A stretch of 36,943 nucleotides of DNA from Shewanella glacialipiscicola (GCF_023283485.1 NZ_JAKILU010000030.1:1-36943), one strand, 5' to 3'; counted from the first letter of the stretch, positions 7,971 to 16,082 are shown. The notes: generated by a model not told the origin, from the letters alone. Translations and numbers: made by a program.

Positions 7971-9371
7971 CATAGACAGGATCTTAAGAATAATCCTATG
8001 AAATAGATAGCAAAATGGCTCTTGCTGTGATCTGATTTAGTCGCCAAACAAAACCACACAGACGAAGAGCCGTGCAACATAATTTCATATCCGAGCGTTT
8101 ACGCCAACTGTTCAATGAAAGTTATCTCAATAACACCGCCAAAGAACTGGGATTTTGCCGTCGATTGCGGGCCATTCAGCCTTTACCACTACTGACCAGC
8201 TTGGTCTCTGCCATGGGAGAGGCGTCCGTTGACTCTATCGCTACGCTTCACCGTAGCTTTAATGGTATTGGCATGGATGCAACGCTGAATGTCGCTTATA
8301 AACCCTTTCATAATCAGTTGCGTAAAAAAGAGTTTGCTCTGTTTACTCAACGTGTCACCTGCAGGGCGATGGCACTGTTGCGGACACCGTTCAAACAGGC
8401 ACTGCCTGCAAAACTGAGCCAGTTCAAGGATATCCTTATTCAGGATGGTTCGTCTGTGGTGCTGCATCCCGAACTGGCAGAGATTTACCCCAATCGGTTT
8501 GTGTTGCCATCGCCGGCGTGAGTCAAATGTCATATGACGATGTCACTCTTATCTGAGCAACCTGTCAGCCTGACACTGACGCCAGACCGCACCTCTGAGC
8601 GCACGTATCTGCCTAAAGCTGAAACGCTGATGGATACCCTATTGCAGGCCGATGCTGGCTATATGGATCTGGATTATCTAGCAAACTTAACCCGTCACGG
8701 CGGCTATTTTCTGATGCGTGCAGGTAAACACCTCAACCCGAACGTAATGCAAGCCACAGATGCGAAAGGAAAAATACTCGACAAACTGGCCAATAAACCG
8801 CTGAAGGAAGTACTGAGGAGCAAGGGCCGCAAGCGTGCTGTACTTGACTTGGATGTGGCTTGGAAGTATTACTCATGTCGCATGGTCGCTATTTGGCATC
8901 AGCAAGATAATCGTTACCTGTGCTGGTTAACCAACCTGCCGCGCCCCCGTTTTAGTACCGAAGATATTAGCAAGCTGTATCGACTGCGTTGGCAGGTGGA
9001 GCTGTTATTTAAGGAATGGAAAAGTCATAACAATCTCAAACGATTTAGTACTGTTCAGCCTCACCTCGTGGAAGAATTGATCTGGTCTAGCCTGCTCAGC
9101 TTATTGCTGAAGCGTTATCTATGCCGTGCCGCCGCGCAAAAAGTGGCCCTGAGATTGTCGATGTTTAAAATGGCGAAAACACCGATAGGCTGGTTTGAAC
9201 CGATAATGAAATCCTTAGCGTTACAGGCCAAAAGTCAACTTGAGGCTGACGCAGCGTGGGCGATAGAATTTATAGGCAAAACGTGCAAACGCAGTCAACA
9301 GGCAAAATCAAGGAAAGACAATAGCTTGGATGACATTTGGCGACACTTAAATGCTTAAGGTCCAGTGTATG
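7971..9371 (+). mobile_element. IS4-family insertion sequence
   Basis: The 1401-base element is bounded by 18-base imperfect inverted repeats, 7971-7988 (CATAGACAGGATCTTAAG) and 9354-9371 (reverse complement CATACACTGGACCTTAAG), matching at 15 of 18 positions. The flanks TGGCAATGCT and TGGCAGGCCT agree at 7 of 10 positions and may be a decayed target duplication. It contains a single transposase gene with a premature stop, so it should not move on its own. Confidence 0.85.
8072..9358 (+). pseudogene. IS4-family DDE transposase with in-frame TGA
   Basis: The reading frame runs from a GTG at 8072 to 9358 and is interrupted only by a TGA at 8519-8521. The two open halves (149 and 274 residues) are in the same frame, and the reading NRFVLPSPA-stop-VKCHMTMSLL follows the IS4 pattern straight across, so this is a nonsense change and not a frameshift. 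Catalytic residues are visible: first Asp in ILIQDGSSV, second Asp in LLQADAGYMDLD, and the R-E-K region in LRWQVELLFKEWKSH. The upstream half alone lacks two of the three acidic residues. A restart at the ATG at 8534 would give a fragment without the first Asp. Confidence 0.88.
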
Positions 9372-9606
9372 TGGCAGGCCTAAATTACGAAGGGATCCGC
9401 TAGGTCGCAGCATTTCACTAATGCAAAAATATTTAAATGAGGCGGGTAATGTCTATACTGCATTTCTAAAAACTGAGGAACACTGTCGTCAATAAAATAT
9501 TAAAAAATTAAAAAATTTTATTTTACGCCTCTATTCTTTGATCTCAAAAAAAACTTTTTAAAGCTCTTTATTGATCTCAATGAAAGCTCTTTCTTGTTGT
9601 TTTACC

Positions 9607-9713
9607 AAATTCTAGCAAACAACGCTAGAATTTAATTAACCCAGCTCAGTAAGGTCTGGGTTAGCTCTTGATTGTATATATATATAGCCATCACATATAT
9701 AAATATATGTGAT
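9607..9713. repeat. Cluster of three inverted repeats
   Basis: Three adjacent hairpins: AAATTCTAGC and its complement (9607-9616 with 9624-9633, loop 7), TAACCCAG and its complement (9637-9644 with 9656-9663), and ATCACATATAT with ATATATGTGAT (9690-9700 and 9703-9713), a perfect 11-base-arm palindrome with a 2-base centre. A run of TA repeats lies between the second and third. Confidence 0.7.
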
Positions 9714-10189
9714 AAAGAAAGATCAAAATCATTTTACAAGTTTCATTTTTTCTGTCAATAGCAAAATGGATTTATCTTCATTATATTTTCAAAATGTGAT
9801 CTCCACACTTGATTACGTTAATTAGTAGTTATCAGTAAAGAGATCAACCTGAGTTTAGCAACTTAAAACAAACAAATATAACGAAAAAGCGACAACCATG
9901 TAGAGGTAATCAAATTCTTCTCAATAATCTCATCATATGAAATTTGTATCTGTAAGCCAATTAGATCCCATAACTTTTCATGATAAGAATTAAAACGTTT
10001 CTGTTTAACTTACGCCTAGCGCTTTATAGGCAGCATCTGTCGAGTCTTTTAAAAACTGACCTGGAACTTTGTGAATGTTTCAGAAGGAACTGTCGGGGGA
10101 ATATCGCTTGCTGAATACATGGACAATAAAATGGTTAAACCATTTAATAAAAAAGACCTCTAGCCGCCTGTGGCGGTGAACATACGTGG

Positions 10190-10223
10190 AGTATATCAAA
10201 AATGATATACTGCTTTCTAAGCA
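10190..10223. repeat. Two adjacent short hairpins
   Basis: AGTATATCA-AAAA-TGATATACT (10190-10211) is a perfect 9-base-arm hairpin, immediately followed by TGCTT-TCT-AAGCA (10211-10223). No gene starts close by on the plus strand; function unknown. Confidence 0.55.
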
Positions 10224-10369
10224 GCCTGTGTGTAGTGGCTAAGTAATATTGGTCACCGTTTTAGATTCCTTCAAATCATGTGATATTAGAAATATCTACA
10301 ACAAACCGAAGTGAATATGTTTCGATTGAGCAACAACATTAACTCTCTTCGGGGCAAAAATGCCTCGGT

Positions 10370-10612
10370 TTATTCCCAAGGCGCTTTTAGTTTAAACAGT
10401 TTTTTGAGAGCTTCTACCTTGGCTGGCTCTGTCTCTGAACTCAGATATGTTACAAACTTTTCGAAGTCGGCGTCGTTTAACGCTATTAGTTCAGCTTTTT
10501 CTAGCATTTCAGTCCATTCTTTAATACTGACTTCACTAAGTTCATCTGAATGTGCTGTATAAGAAGTCATACTTTCTAGCAATTCTTTTTCAGTTAAGTT
10601 TTTTTTAGTCAT
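10370..10612 (-). CDS. Small acidic protein of unknown function
   Basis: 80 residues from the ATG at 10612 (a second ATG at 10615 is directly ahead). The protein is acidic and helical: KNLTEKELLESMTSYTAHSDELSEVSIKEW, then TEPAKVEALKKLFKLKAPWE at the end. There is no signal peptide or membrane segment and I recognise no family. It follows the 125-codon gene by about 43 bases on the same strand, so the two are probably one transcript. Size, acidity and pairing would allow an antitoxin or small regulator, but nothing in the sequence proves it. Confidence 0.55.
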   Translation of the reverse strand: MTKKNLTEKELLESMTSYTAHSDELSEVSIKEWTEMLEKAELIALNDADFEKFVTYLSSETEPAKVEALKKLFKLKAPWE

Positions 10613-10655
10613 CACAAATCCAAGGAACTAATTTTGGTTAGCCGCATTATAGCAA

Positions 10656-11033
10656 TTATCGGTTTATCTGATTCAAATTTAATCTGCGGTTAGCAAAAAA
10701 TGATTCTGCATTAAAGCAGACGCTTAAGACATTCAAAGGTGTTCCTTTGAGTGTTTGCATTGGAAAAGTCACCATATCGTCATCGATACTTAACTGCTCC
10801 CAAATAATAATTTGACCTTCCTTGTCTCGTAAACACCTAAACTCTTTTAATTCTGAGCATCTTCTTTTTAATTCCAGCCATAATTCAATGGACATATCAT
10901 TAGAGCGCGCTATTTTGTGAAACGCGGAAAATTTCGCTTTATATCTCTTACTCGCATAACGCATATAGCCCCCGAATCTTACGGTATTGTTTAGAAGGTA
11001 TCTTAGCACGGCGGCTCCTTCTAAATGCTTCAA
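10656..11033 (-). CDS. Hypothetical basic protein
   Basis: 125 residues, first gene of a two-gene minus-strand unit. The N-terminal half is strongly basic (RFGGYMRYASKRYKAKF), and the C-terminal half ends in FFANRRLNLNQINR. No catalytic motif is evident. A basic upstream gene followed by an acidic 80-residue gene is a layout seen in some toxin-antitoxin and recombination-accessory pairs, which is only a hint. Its upstream region holds three 21-base symmetrical repeats that could control it, or could be sites for the neighbouring integrase. An internal start is possible because several Met codons follow, for example at the residue before RYASKR. Confidence 0.5.
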   Translation of the reverse strand: MKHLEGAAVLRYLLNNTVRFGGYMRYASKRYKAKFSAFHKIARSNDMSIELWLELKRRCSELKEFRCLRDKEGQIIIWEQLSIDDDMVTFPMQTLKGTPLNVLSVCFNAESFFANRRLNLNQINR

Positions 11034-11090
11034 CTATCTCACATAACGCTCCAGTTAAAATCACTTGCTCACTCTTTTTTACAAACTAAT

Positions 11091-11286
11091 TTCGCACTCA
11101 GTGAGAGCGAAAGATTTTACTCCACTCTACCCTATAGCTGATGAATCATGGGCTGCAGAGCATTTAAGGTTAAGCGGTTAGCTAGTCATCGTTTGAAACA
11201 GTTGTTTACTTTGTCTGTTATTTTTCGCACTCAGTGACTGCGAATGTATTGACACTCGATATTGACTCGCACTCTGCTGTAGCGAA
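11091..11286. repeat. Three copies of a 21-bp symmetrical repeat, TTCGC-N11-GCGAA
   Basis: Copies at 11091-11111, 11224-11244 and 11266-11286 share TTCGCACTC at the left (CTCGCACTC in the third) and GCGAA at the right. The first two differ at only two central positions. The second and third start 42 bases apart, four helical turns, so they would face the same side of DNA. They lie between the 3' end of the integrase gene and the start of the 125-codon gene. Confidence 0.8.
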
Positions 11287-11311
11287 ATGTTGACAGTTTT
11301 GACTGCGTTTG

Positions 11312-11346
11312 TGCCTCGTTTGGCACGGTTGCTGCCAAATGAGGCA
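11312..11346. repeat. Strong hairpin beside the integrase stop
   Basis: TGCCTCGTTTGGCA (11312-11325) pairs with TGCCAAATGAGGCA (11333-11346) at 13 of 14 positions, with loop CGGTTGC. No T run follows in either direction. It lies 47 bases past the integrase stop and may protect the transcript end or mark a recombination site. Confidence 0.65.
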
Positions 11347-11392
11347 ATGCACAATTCAGTGCGTCACTTTAGCTATTAACACCAACCGGACA

Positions 11393-12673
11393 TCAAATAT
11401 CGTATGTTAGTTTGGCGATGTATTGGCTCAAACTGCTCACATTAATGTCTTTACCATAGCGGCTGTAGGTGATGTTTGGATTCGCGTGGCCAACAAGCTG
11501 CGCCACGATATGCTCGCTAATATCTAATTGCTTCATGCTGTCGATAAAGGTGTGCCTGAATGAGTAGGCTGTAGGGCGTGCATTAGGTTTCATGCCTATC
11601 TTTGTTTGTAACGTTGAAAGCTGTTTACAGTATTGATATGACCAGTCTTCCGTCTGCCCGACTTGTTTATAACCAAACAGCTGACCATTTTGGTGTGCTC
11701 TGCTAGCAACAAAGGCCATAAAGCCGCGTTTCAATAAATTGGCGTGTATCGGCACTTCCCTCACCGCATTGATGTTTTTAAGGCGCTGACCTTGACCCCC
11801 TTCACTGATTGCAATATACGTTGAGTCATTTACCGATTTAATGTCACTAATGCGCAACTGGCACGCTTCTGACGGCCTTAAGCCACTATGGAGCATCAGC
11901 AGCGTCACCCACTTAAAGTCGTCGTCACTTACGCGGTACTCTGCACTATCAAATAAGCGCTTAAGCTCCAGCGTTGACCATCTGTCCCTTGCATCGCTCG
12001 CCTTTGCTTTCGGCTTTTGCCCTATCGTCACGCTTTCAAATGGGTTTTGAGTGCAATAGTTCATTAATTTGCACCACTTGAAGAACTGAAATGTGGCGGC
12101 TAAGTACTCTTTATTACTTTTATAGCTGCGACCTTGCGTTAATAACGTATCCCGATACTGCATCGCATCGGCACTGGTGATGTGGGTGACCTGAGTAGCG
12201 GAAGTAAATGTGATGAAGTGTTCAATGCGTTGGGTCAGTTGCTTTACCGACAATAAACGAATGCCCGCCTTGTGTTTTGACGCGACAAACTGCGTGAGAG
12301 CCTCGTTGAAGCAGATTTGAGGTTTGGGCGGAATAACCTCAACCTCGCGCGCAGGCGTTAATTTACTCTGCCGTTGAGGAATTATCGAGCTAGGACGGTC
12401 TATTTGCGCGAATTGTGTGCGTAGCTGATTAATCACCTCATCAACGTAACGAATAAAATCATTAATGCGTGTGTGCTCATCAATCGATTTAATCAGTTTT
12501 TTGAGAGTTCCAGCGACATCAATGTTACGAATAACCGCTTCAGAGCGGTCACGAGTTAATAATGAGACTTTAACATCGAAAGGAAAGCCGATATCGCGTA
12601 AGGATTTGGCTAAACAGATACGAGTGAAGTACACGTTGTTGGGAGCGCGATAAAGATACATTGTCTGAGTCAA
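11393..12673 (-). CDS. Tyrosine integrase of a tRNA-Ser genomic island
   Basis: 426 residues with a full catalytic set: Arg265 in LHSGLRPSEA, Tyr370 and Arg373 in AYSFRHTF (Tyr in place of the first His, as in many integrases), His396 in LVGHANPN and the nucleophile Tyr406 in YSRYGKD. Residues 120-215 should be the SAM-like core-binding domain. The N-terminal 100 residues, including a coiled stretch around RYVDEVINQL, resemble arm-binding domains of phage-like island integrases. The gene starts 76 bases beyond the 3' end of tRNA-Ser and reads away from it, the usual place for an integrase whose attachment site is the tRNA 3' end. The second attachment site was not found in the window. Confidence 0.88.
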   Translation of the reverse strand: MTQTMYLYRAPNNVYFTRICLAKSLRDIGFPFDVKVSLLTRDRSEAVIRNIDVAGTLKKLIKSIDEHTRINDFIRYVDEVINQLRTQFAQIDRPSSIIPQRQSKLTPAREVEVIPPKPQICFNEALTQFVASKHKAGIRLLSVKQLTQRIEHFITFTSATQVTHITSADAMQYRDTLLTQGRSYKSNKEYLAATFQFFKWCKLMNYCTQNPFESVTIGQKPKAKASDARDRWSTLELKRLFDSAEYRVSDDDFKWVTLLMLHSGLRPSEACQLRISDIKSVNDSTYIAISEGGQGQRLKNINAVREVPIHANLLKRGFMAFVASRAHQNGQLFGYKQVGQTEDWSYQYCKQLSTLQTKIGMKPNARPTAYSFRHTFIDSMKQLDISEHIVAQLVGHANPNITYSRYGKDINVSSLSQYIAKLTYDI

Positions 12674-12704
12674 TCCTCATGGAGAGTCTCTCAAACGCCA
12701 CGAA

Positions 12705-12733
12705 CAAAAAAAGCCGTTGATAATCAACGGCTT
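12705..12733 (-). terminator. Terminator of tRNA-Ser
   Basis: AAGCCGTTGAT and ATCAACGGCTT form an 11-base-arm hairpin (12711-12733) followed on the minus strand by a run of T (complement of 12705-12710). It directly follows the tRNA and isolates the integrase gene from tRNA transcription. Confidence 0.88.
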
Positions 12734-12748
12734 CTCTCGTATTTAATA

Positions 12749-12839
12749 TGGCGGAGGAGTAGGGATTTGAACCCTAGGTGGGCTATAAACCCACGCCGGT
12801 TTTCAAGACCGGTGCATTAAACCACTCTGCCACCCCTCC
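12749..12839 (-). tRNA. tRNA-Ser (anticodon UGA)
   Basis: A complete cloverleaf can be drawn on the minus strand. The acceptor stem GGAGGGG pairs with CTCCTCC. The anticodon arm CCGGT-CTTGAAA-ACCGG gives anticodon TGA. A long variable arm (GTGGGTTTATAGCCCAC) is typical of serine tRNA. The T arm contains GGTTCAAATCC, and the CCA end is encoded (12749-12751). Its 3' end is the likely attachment site of the island to the left. Confidence 0.96.
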
Positions 12840-12850
12840 GAACGAGACGC

Positions 12851-12879
12851 ATAATATAAGTTAGTTTATTAGCTGTAAA
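12851..12879 (-). promoter_or_regulatory. Promoter of tRNA-Ser
   Basis: On the minus strand TTTACA (12879-12874) and TATTAT (12856-12851) are separated by 17 bases and lie just upstream of the tRNA 5' end. The following bases are GC-rich (GCGTCTCG), like the discriminator of growth-regulated tRNA promoters. The region also forms a long imperfect hairpin (12849-12899). Confidence 0.7.
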
Positions 12880-12919
12880 GCACTAACTCAATATTATGCA
12901 TCAAGTGCTGGTATTACAT

Positions 12920-14191
12920 TCAATCTGCTGGATTTTGTTTCACATTTGGCGTTATGCCTACGCGAGCAGTATCAGGCTTGGTGAAATGTTTAGCAAAATC
13001 GCCCCATTCTTGCTGACTCTTAAGAATGTAGCCCGCTATCACTAAGACAGCGCAGCTTAAAATTCCCCAGCCAATTGCGACTTCGCCAAGGCTTGCCCAC
13101 ACGGCCACTAAGCTAGATGCACCAAAAGCGATACTGATCTGCAAGAAGTTCTGTAGTCCTGCTGCTTTGGCGGCGTTCTGACTAAATTGCTGCAGTGCGC
13201 TGTTAACCACGATAGGGTAAATTGCCCCATTGGCTGCGGCTAAAATAGAGAACGATATTAGCAGTGGAAAAATAGTACTTGCAGGGAACACTAACGTAAA
13301 CAATGCAATAGAGATTACACAGGCGCCAAATACCGATAGCAAAATATTTAGAGTTTGATTAGCACCAACACGTTTTATCAGCAACTTACTCGCATAACCG
13401 CCAACAATAAACATTATGGTTTGTGGAATGAAGCTTAAACCAATTTCTTTTGCCAGATAACCATGCTGCTCCATAACAATCGGCCAAACGGTTAAATAGG
13501 CAAAGAATGCACCCGAACAGGCACCAAAAATCACAACGTTACCGACATAACGGGTGTTTTTCAAAATATGCCAATAAGATACGGCAGTGTGCTCGCTGTG
13601 TTGATGTTGAGTCTTACCTGGGACAAAATATAACGTCATTAAAAGCAATAAAAACGCGATAATACACAAAGAGATAAAGATTGCACGCCAACCTAGCTCA
13701 CTCAGAATAAATGCCCCAAGAATAGGTGCAAGTGCCGGTGATAAGGCGACCAGTGGCATAATATTGCTGAAAATACCTTGGGCTTTATCTGCATCATATT
13801 GTTCAACAACAATAGCTTGCCAAATAACCCCTGCACTACAAGCGCCAATTGCTTGGAAGAAGCGTGCGGTATTGAGCATTAAAATAGAGTCACTGTTGGC
13901 AATAAAGATGCTGGCAATGGCAAAGACCACCAGACCAAAGATGAGTGCCCAACGTTTGCCTATTTTGTTGACTAAAGGCCCGTAGAGTAATTGTCCCAGC
14001 GCAAGACCAGCAAGGAAACATGTCAACGACATGGCAACTTGTGATGGTGTACTATTAAATGAACCTTCAATTGCTTTGAACGCAGGAAGATACATGTCAG
14101 TGGCAATGAAACCCAGCATACTCAACATGGCTAAATAGAAAAGAAACATAAAGAATTTAATGTTTGCAAAGGTGTTACTAGACGTTTTCAT
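12920..14191 (-). CDS. punC: PunC-type purine nucleoside transporter (MFS, Bcr/CflA group)
   Basis: 423-residue inner-membrane protein with about 12 hydrophobic segments. Family marks include GFIATDMYLPAFKAI in the first helix, the loop GPLVNKIGKRWALIFGL after helix 2, and MPLVALSPALAPILGAF in the middle. It follows E. coli PunC (YdhC) closely in these places, and the divergent neighbour is a PunR homologue, which supports the purine nucleoside role over general drug efflux. The final 30 residues are a hydrophilic cytoplasmic tail. The ATG at 14191 begins MKTSSNTFANIKFFMF. Bcr-like drug export remains an alternative. Confidence 0.82.
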   Translation of the reverse strand: MKTSSNTFANIKFFMFLFYLAMLSMLGFIATDMYLPAFKAIEGSFNSTPSQVAMSLTCFLAGLALGQLLYGPLVNKIGKRWALIFGLVVFAIASIFIANSDSILMLNTARFFQAIGACSAGVIWQAIVVEQYDADKAQGIFSNIMPLVALSPALAPILGAFILSELGWRAIFISLCIIAFLLLLMTLYFVPGKTQHQHSEHTAVSYWHILKNTRYVGNVVIFGACSGAFFAYLTVWPIVMEQHGYLAKEIGLSFIPQTIMFIVGGYASKLLIKRVGANQTLNILLSVFGACVISIALFTLVFPASTIFPLLISFSILAAANGAIYPIVVNSALQQFSQNAAKAAGLQNFLQISIAFGASSLVAVWASLGEVAIGWGILSCAVLVIAGYILKSQQEWGDFAKHFTKPDTARVGITPNVKQNPAD

Positions 14192-14207
14192 AAAATAATC
14201 GTGTCAG

Positions 14208-14258
14208 ATTGACTAAGACCGGCAGTCTAATAGCTTGTTAAATCCATGGGAAACGTTT
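14208..14258. promoter_or_regulatory. Candidate PunR site and PurR-like core between punC and punR
   Basis: The divergent gap holds a dyad, ATTGACT-N9-AGTCTAAT (14208-14231), of a size typical for LysR-type sites. It also holds AAACGTTT (14251-14258), the palindromic core of PurR operators, though the outer bases fit poorly. Assignment is from position and shape only. Confidence 0.35.
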
Positions 14259-14307
14259 ATTTTTGACATATGTTATCAATAATTTTCATTGGAATGGGCG
14301 CCCGGTT

Positions 14308-15210
14308 ATGCTTTCAGAACAAACGCTAGAACTCATTGACATTGTGGCTCATGTAGGAAGTTTCACCGCGGCGGCGCATCGGCTGCATAAGGTGCCCTCT
14401 GCCGTGAGTTACGCAGTTAAGCAAATAGAGGAAGAACTCGGCGTTATTCTCTTCGAACGCCACCATCGTAGCGTGACGTTAACCCCTGCGGGTGAGCATT
14501 TTGTTAAATATGCTCGAACGCTACTCACGCAGATGGATGAGATGAAACGCGGAACACAACGCGTGGCGAATGGTTGGCAACCGACTTTATCTATAGCGCT
14601 TGATAATATTGTGCGGGCTGACAGGATAAGTGTACTGATCGCTGACTTTTATCGTCATTTCCATGATATTGAATTAATTATACGCATCGAAGTATTTAAC
14701 GGTGTATGGGAAGCGCTGGCTACAGGCCGCAGTGATATTGCGATTGGCGCGACTACGGCTATTCCGGTCGGTGGTGTTTATCAATATAAAGATATGGGCC
14801 AAATAGAGTGGGCATTTCTGGTCAGCAAAAATCATCCCTTAGCTAATATTGATCGCCCCTTAACAGACGATGAGTTGCGCCCTTTTCCCTCGATTTGTTT
14901 AGAAGATACTTCACGAGAAATCCCTAAGCGGATGACTTGGCTGCTGGAAAATCAACGCAGATTAGTGGTGCCAGATTGGATCCGCGCCATTAATTGTTTC
15001 CGCGAGGGTTTAGGTATTGGTTATATGCCCGTGCATTTGGCGAGTGTATTTATTAAAGCGGGCGCCTTAATCGAGAAACAGCTTGAAAACCCTAGGCAAA
15101 TAAGCCCTTGCTGCCTTGCGTGGAATGCGGACAAAATGTCACCGGCACTGGCTTGGGTGCTTGAGTATTTAGGCGATACAGAAAAATTACATAAAGAGTG
15201 GTTAGCTTAA
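14308..15210 (+). CDS. punR: PunR-type LysR regulator
   Basis: 300 residues from the ATG at 14308; the upstream open stretch does not match the family. The N-terminal winged helix (LELIDIVAHVGSFTAAAHRL, then VPSAVSYAVKQIEEELG) is followed by a LysR effector domain. Segments such as ALDNIVRADR, FYRHFHDIEL, EVFNGVWEAL, SDIAIGATTAIPVGG and MSPALAWVLEYLGD agree nearly word for word with E. coli PunR (YdhB), which activates punC when adenosine is present. It is divergent from punC with 116 bases between the starts. The effector here is inferred from that relative. Confidence 0.88.
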   Translation: MLSEQTLELIDIVAHVGSFTAAAHRLHKVPSAVSYAVKQIEEELGVILFERHHRSVTLTPAGEHFVKYARTLLTQMDEMKRGTQRVANGWQPTLSIALDNIVRADRISVLIADFYRHFHDIELIIRIEVFNGVWEALATGRSDIAIGATTAIPVGGVYQYKDMGQIEWAFLVSKNHPLANIDRPLTDDELRPFPSICLEDTSREIPKRMTWLLENQRRLVVPDWIRAINCFREGLGIGYMPVHLASVFIKAGALIEKQLENPRQISPCCLAWNADKMSPALAWVLEYLGDTEKLHKEWLA

Positions 15211-15382
15211 GTTTGATTTAAACTCAGTATGCTGTTGTAGCGAACTAAGCGCGATGACTTTCGCCCGTATTTCAGGTACGCTATTATGATACTCATCAGA
15301 TTCATTTTAGGATTTTACGGGAACTTAATTTGCTGTAGAAAATCAAAATGTACAGTTAGGAAATGTGTTAACGGAGAACAAC

Positions 15383-16042
15383 ATGAGACAAGAAACTCTA
15401 TATTCGACAAGTGCCTCAACATTAGAAGTGAATAAGCTTCTTAAAAATACTTACATGCTGTTGTCTATGACATTAGCCTTCTCTGCCCTGTGCGCGGGAT
15501 TGGCAATGGCGTTAAATATCAGTCCACTCGTCTCGATTGGTTTATCGATTGGTGGCTTGGTGTTGTTGTTTGTAACTTTGCGTAAAGCTGAATCTGCTGC
15601 GGGGATCTTCTGGGTATTTGCCTTTACCGGTATGGAAGGCGCATCACTGGGCTATATGCTGAATCACTATGCTGGTATGGCAAATGGTCCACAGCTGATT
15701 ATGCAGGCACTGGGATTAACTTCAGTGATTTTTATCGCGCTATCCGCCTATGCGGTAACCACTAAGAAAGATTTCTCTTTCCTACGTGGATTTTTATTCG
15801 CAGGCTTAATCGTGGTGATTGCCGCCGCTGTGATTAATATCTTTATGGGTAATAGCGTTGCCTTTATGGCAATTAACGCCGGTTTAGCATTATTAATGAC
15901 AGGTTTTATCCTGTTTGATACTAGCCGGATTGTAAACGGCGGTGAAACAAACTATATCCGCGCGACTATCTCGCTATATTTGGACTTTTTAAACCTCTTC
16001 ATCGCACTATTGCACCTTATGGGCATAGGCAACGATGATTAA
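15383..16042 (+). CDS. yccA: YccA, Bax-inhibitor-1 family membrane protein
   Basis: 219 residues from the ATG at 15383 (GGAG eight bases ahead), the same length as E. coli YccA. Seven hydrophobic segments are visible after a short N-terminal arm (LYSTSASTLEVNKLLKNTY). The C-terminal signature GGETNYIRATISLYLDFLNLFIALL is typical of the YccA/YbhL group. In E. coli the protein is a substrate and modulator of the FtsH protease and protects SecY when translocation jams. It stands alone between punR and the ribokinase fusion and shows no functional tie to them. Confidence 0.93.
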   Translation: MRQETLYSTSASTLEVNKLLKNTYMLLSMTLAFSALCAGLAMALNISPLVSIGLSIGGLVLLFVTLRKAESAAGIFWVFAFTGMEGASLGYMLNHYAGMANGPQLIMQALGLTSVIFIALSAYAVTTKKDFSFLRGFLFAGLIVVIAAAVINIFMGNSVAFMAINAGLALLMTGFILFDTSRIVNGGETNYIRATISLYLDFLNLFIALLHLMGIGNDD

Positions 16043-16082
16043 TCCTCGTTAACCTAAGTTTAGATAAAACATTATAGTAAAG

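Larger units (their letters stand above)
9414..10369. other. AT-rich non-coding stretch with clustered palindromes and gene debris
   Basis: No intact gene is visible in about 950 bases. Repeated words TTGATCTCAA and AAGCTCTTT occur at about 9538-9595, three hairpins at 9607-9713, and two more hairpins at 10164-10223. On the minus strand near 10010-10125 two overlapping frames read MYSASDIPPTVPSETFTK and then PGQFLKDSTDAAYKALGVS ending at a TAA; this looks like a small gene with a one-base shift, family unknown. The GC hairpin CCGCC-TGT-GGCGG at 10164-10176 is followed on the minus strand, nine bases later, by a T run and could end transcription of the 81-residue gene. Confidence 0.5.

Noticed and set aside
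8519..8521. Selenocysteine or programmed readthrough at the transposase TGA
   Set aside because: IS4 transposases are not selenoproteins, no suitable stem-loop was noted after the codon, and decay of an IS is common.
9373..9495. Plus-strand open stretch after the IS (KLRRDPLGRSISLMQKYL and onward) as a gene fragment
   Set aside because: The opposite strand of the first part joins in frame with the interrupted integrase-like gene across the IS, which explains the sequence better.
10010..10125. A named small gene for the two overlapping minus-strand frames ending in DAAYKALGVS
   Set aside because: The frames need a one-base shift to join and I recognise no family, so it is only noted as debris inside the non-coding stretch.
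12465..12653. Plus-strand 62-codon frame opposite the integrase start
   Set aside because: Antisense shadow of the integrase gene, with no independent support.
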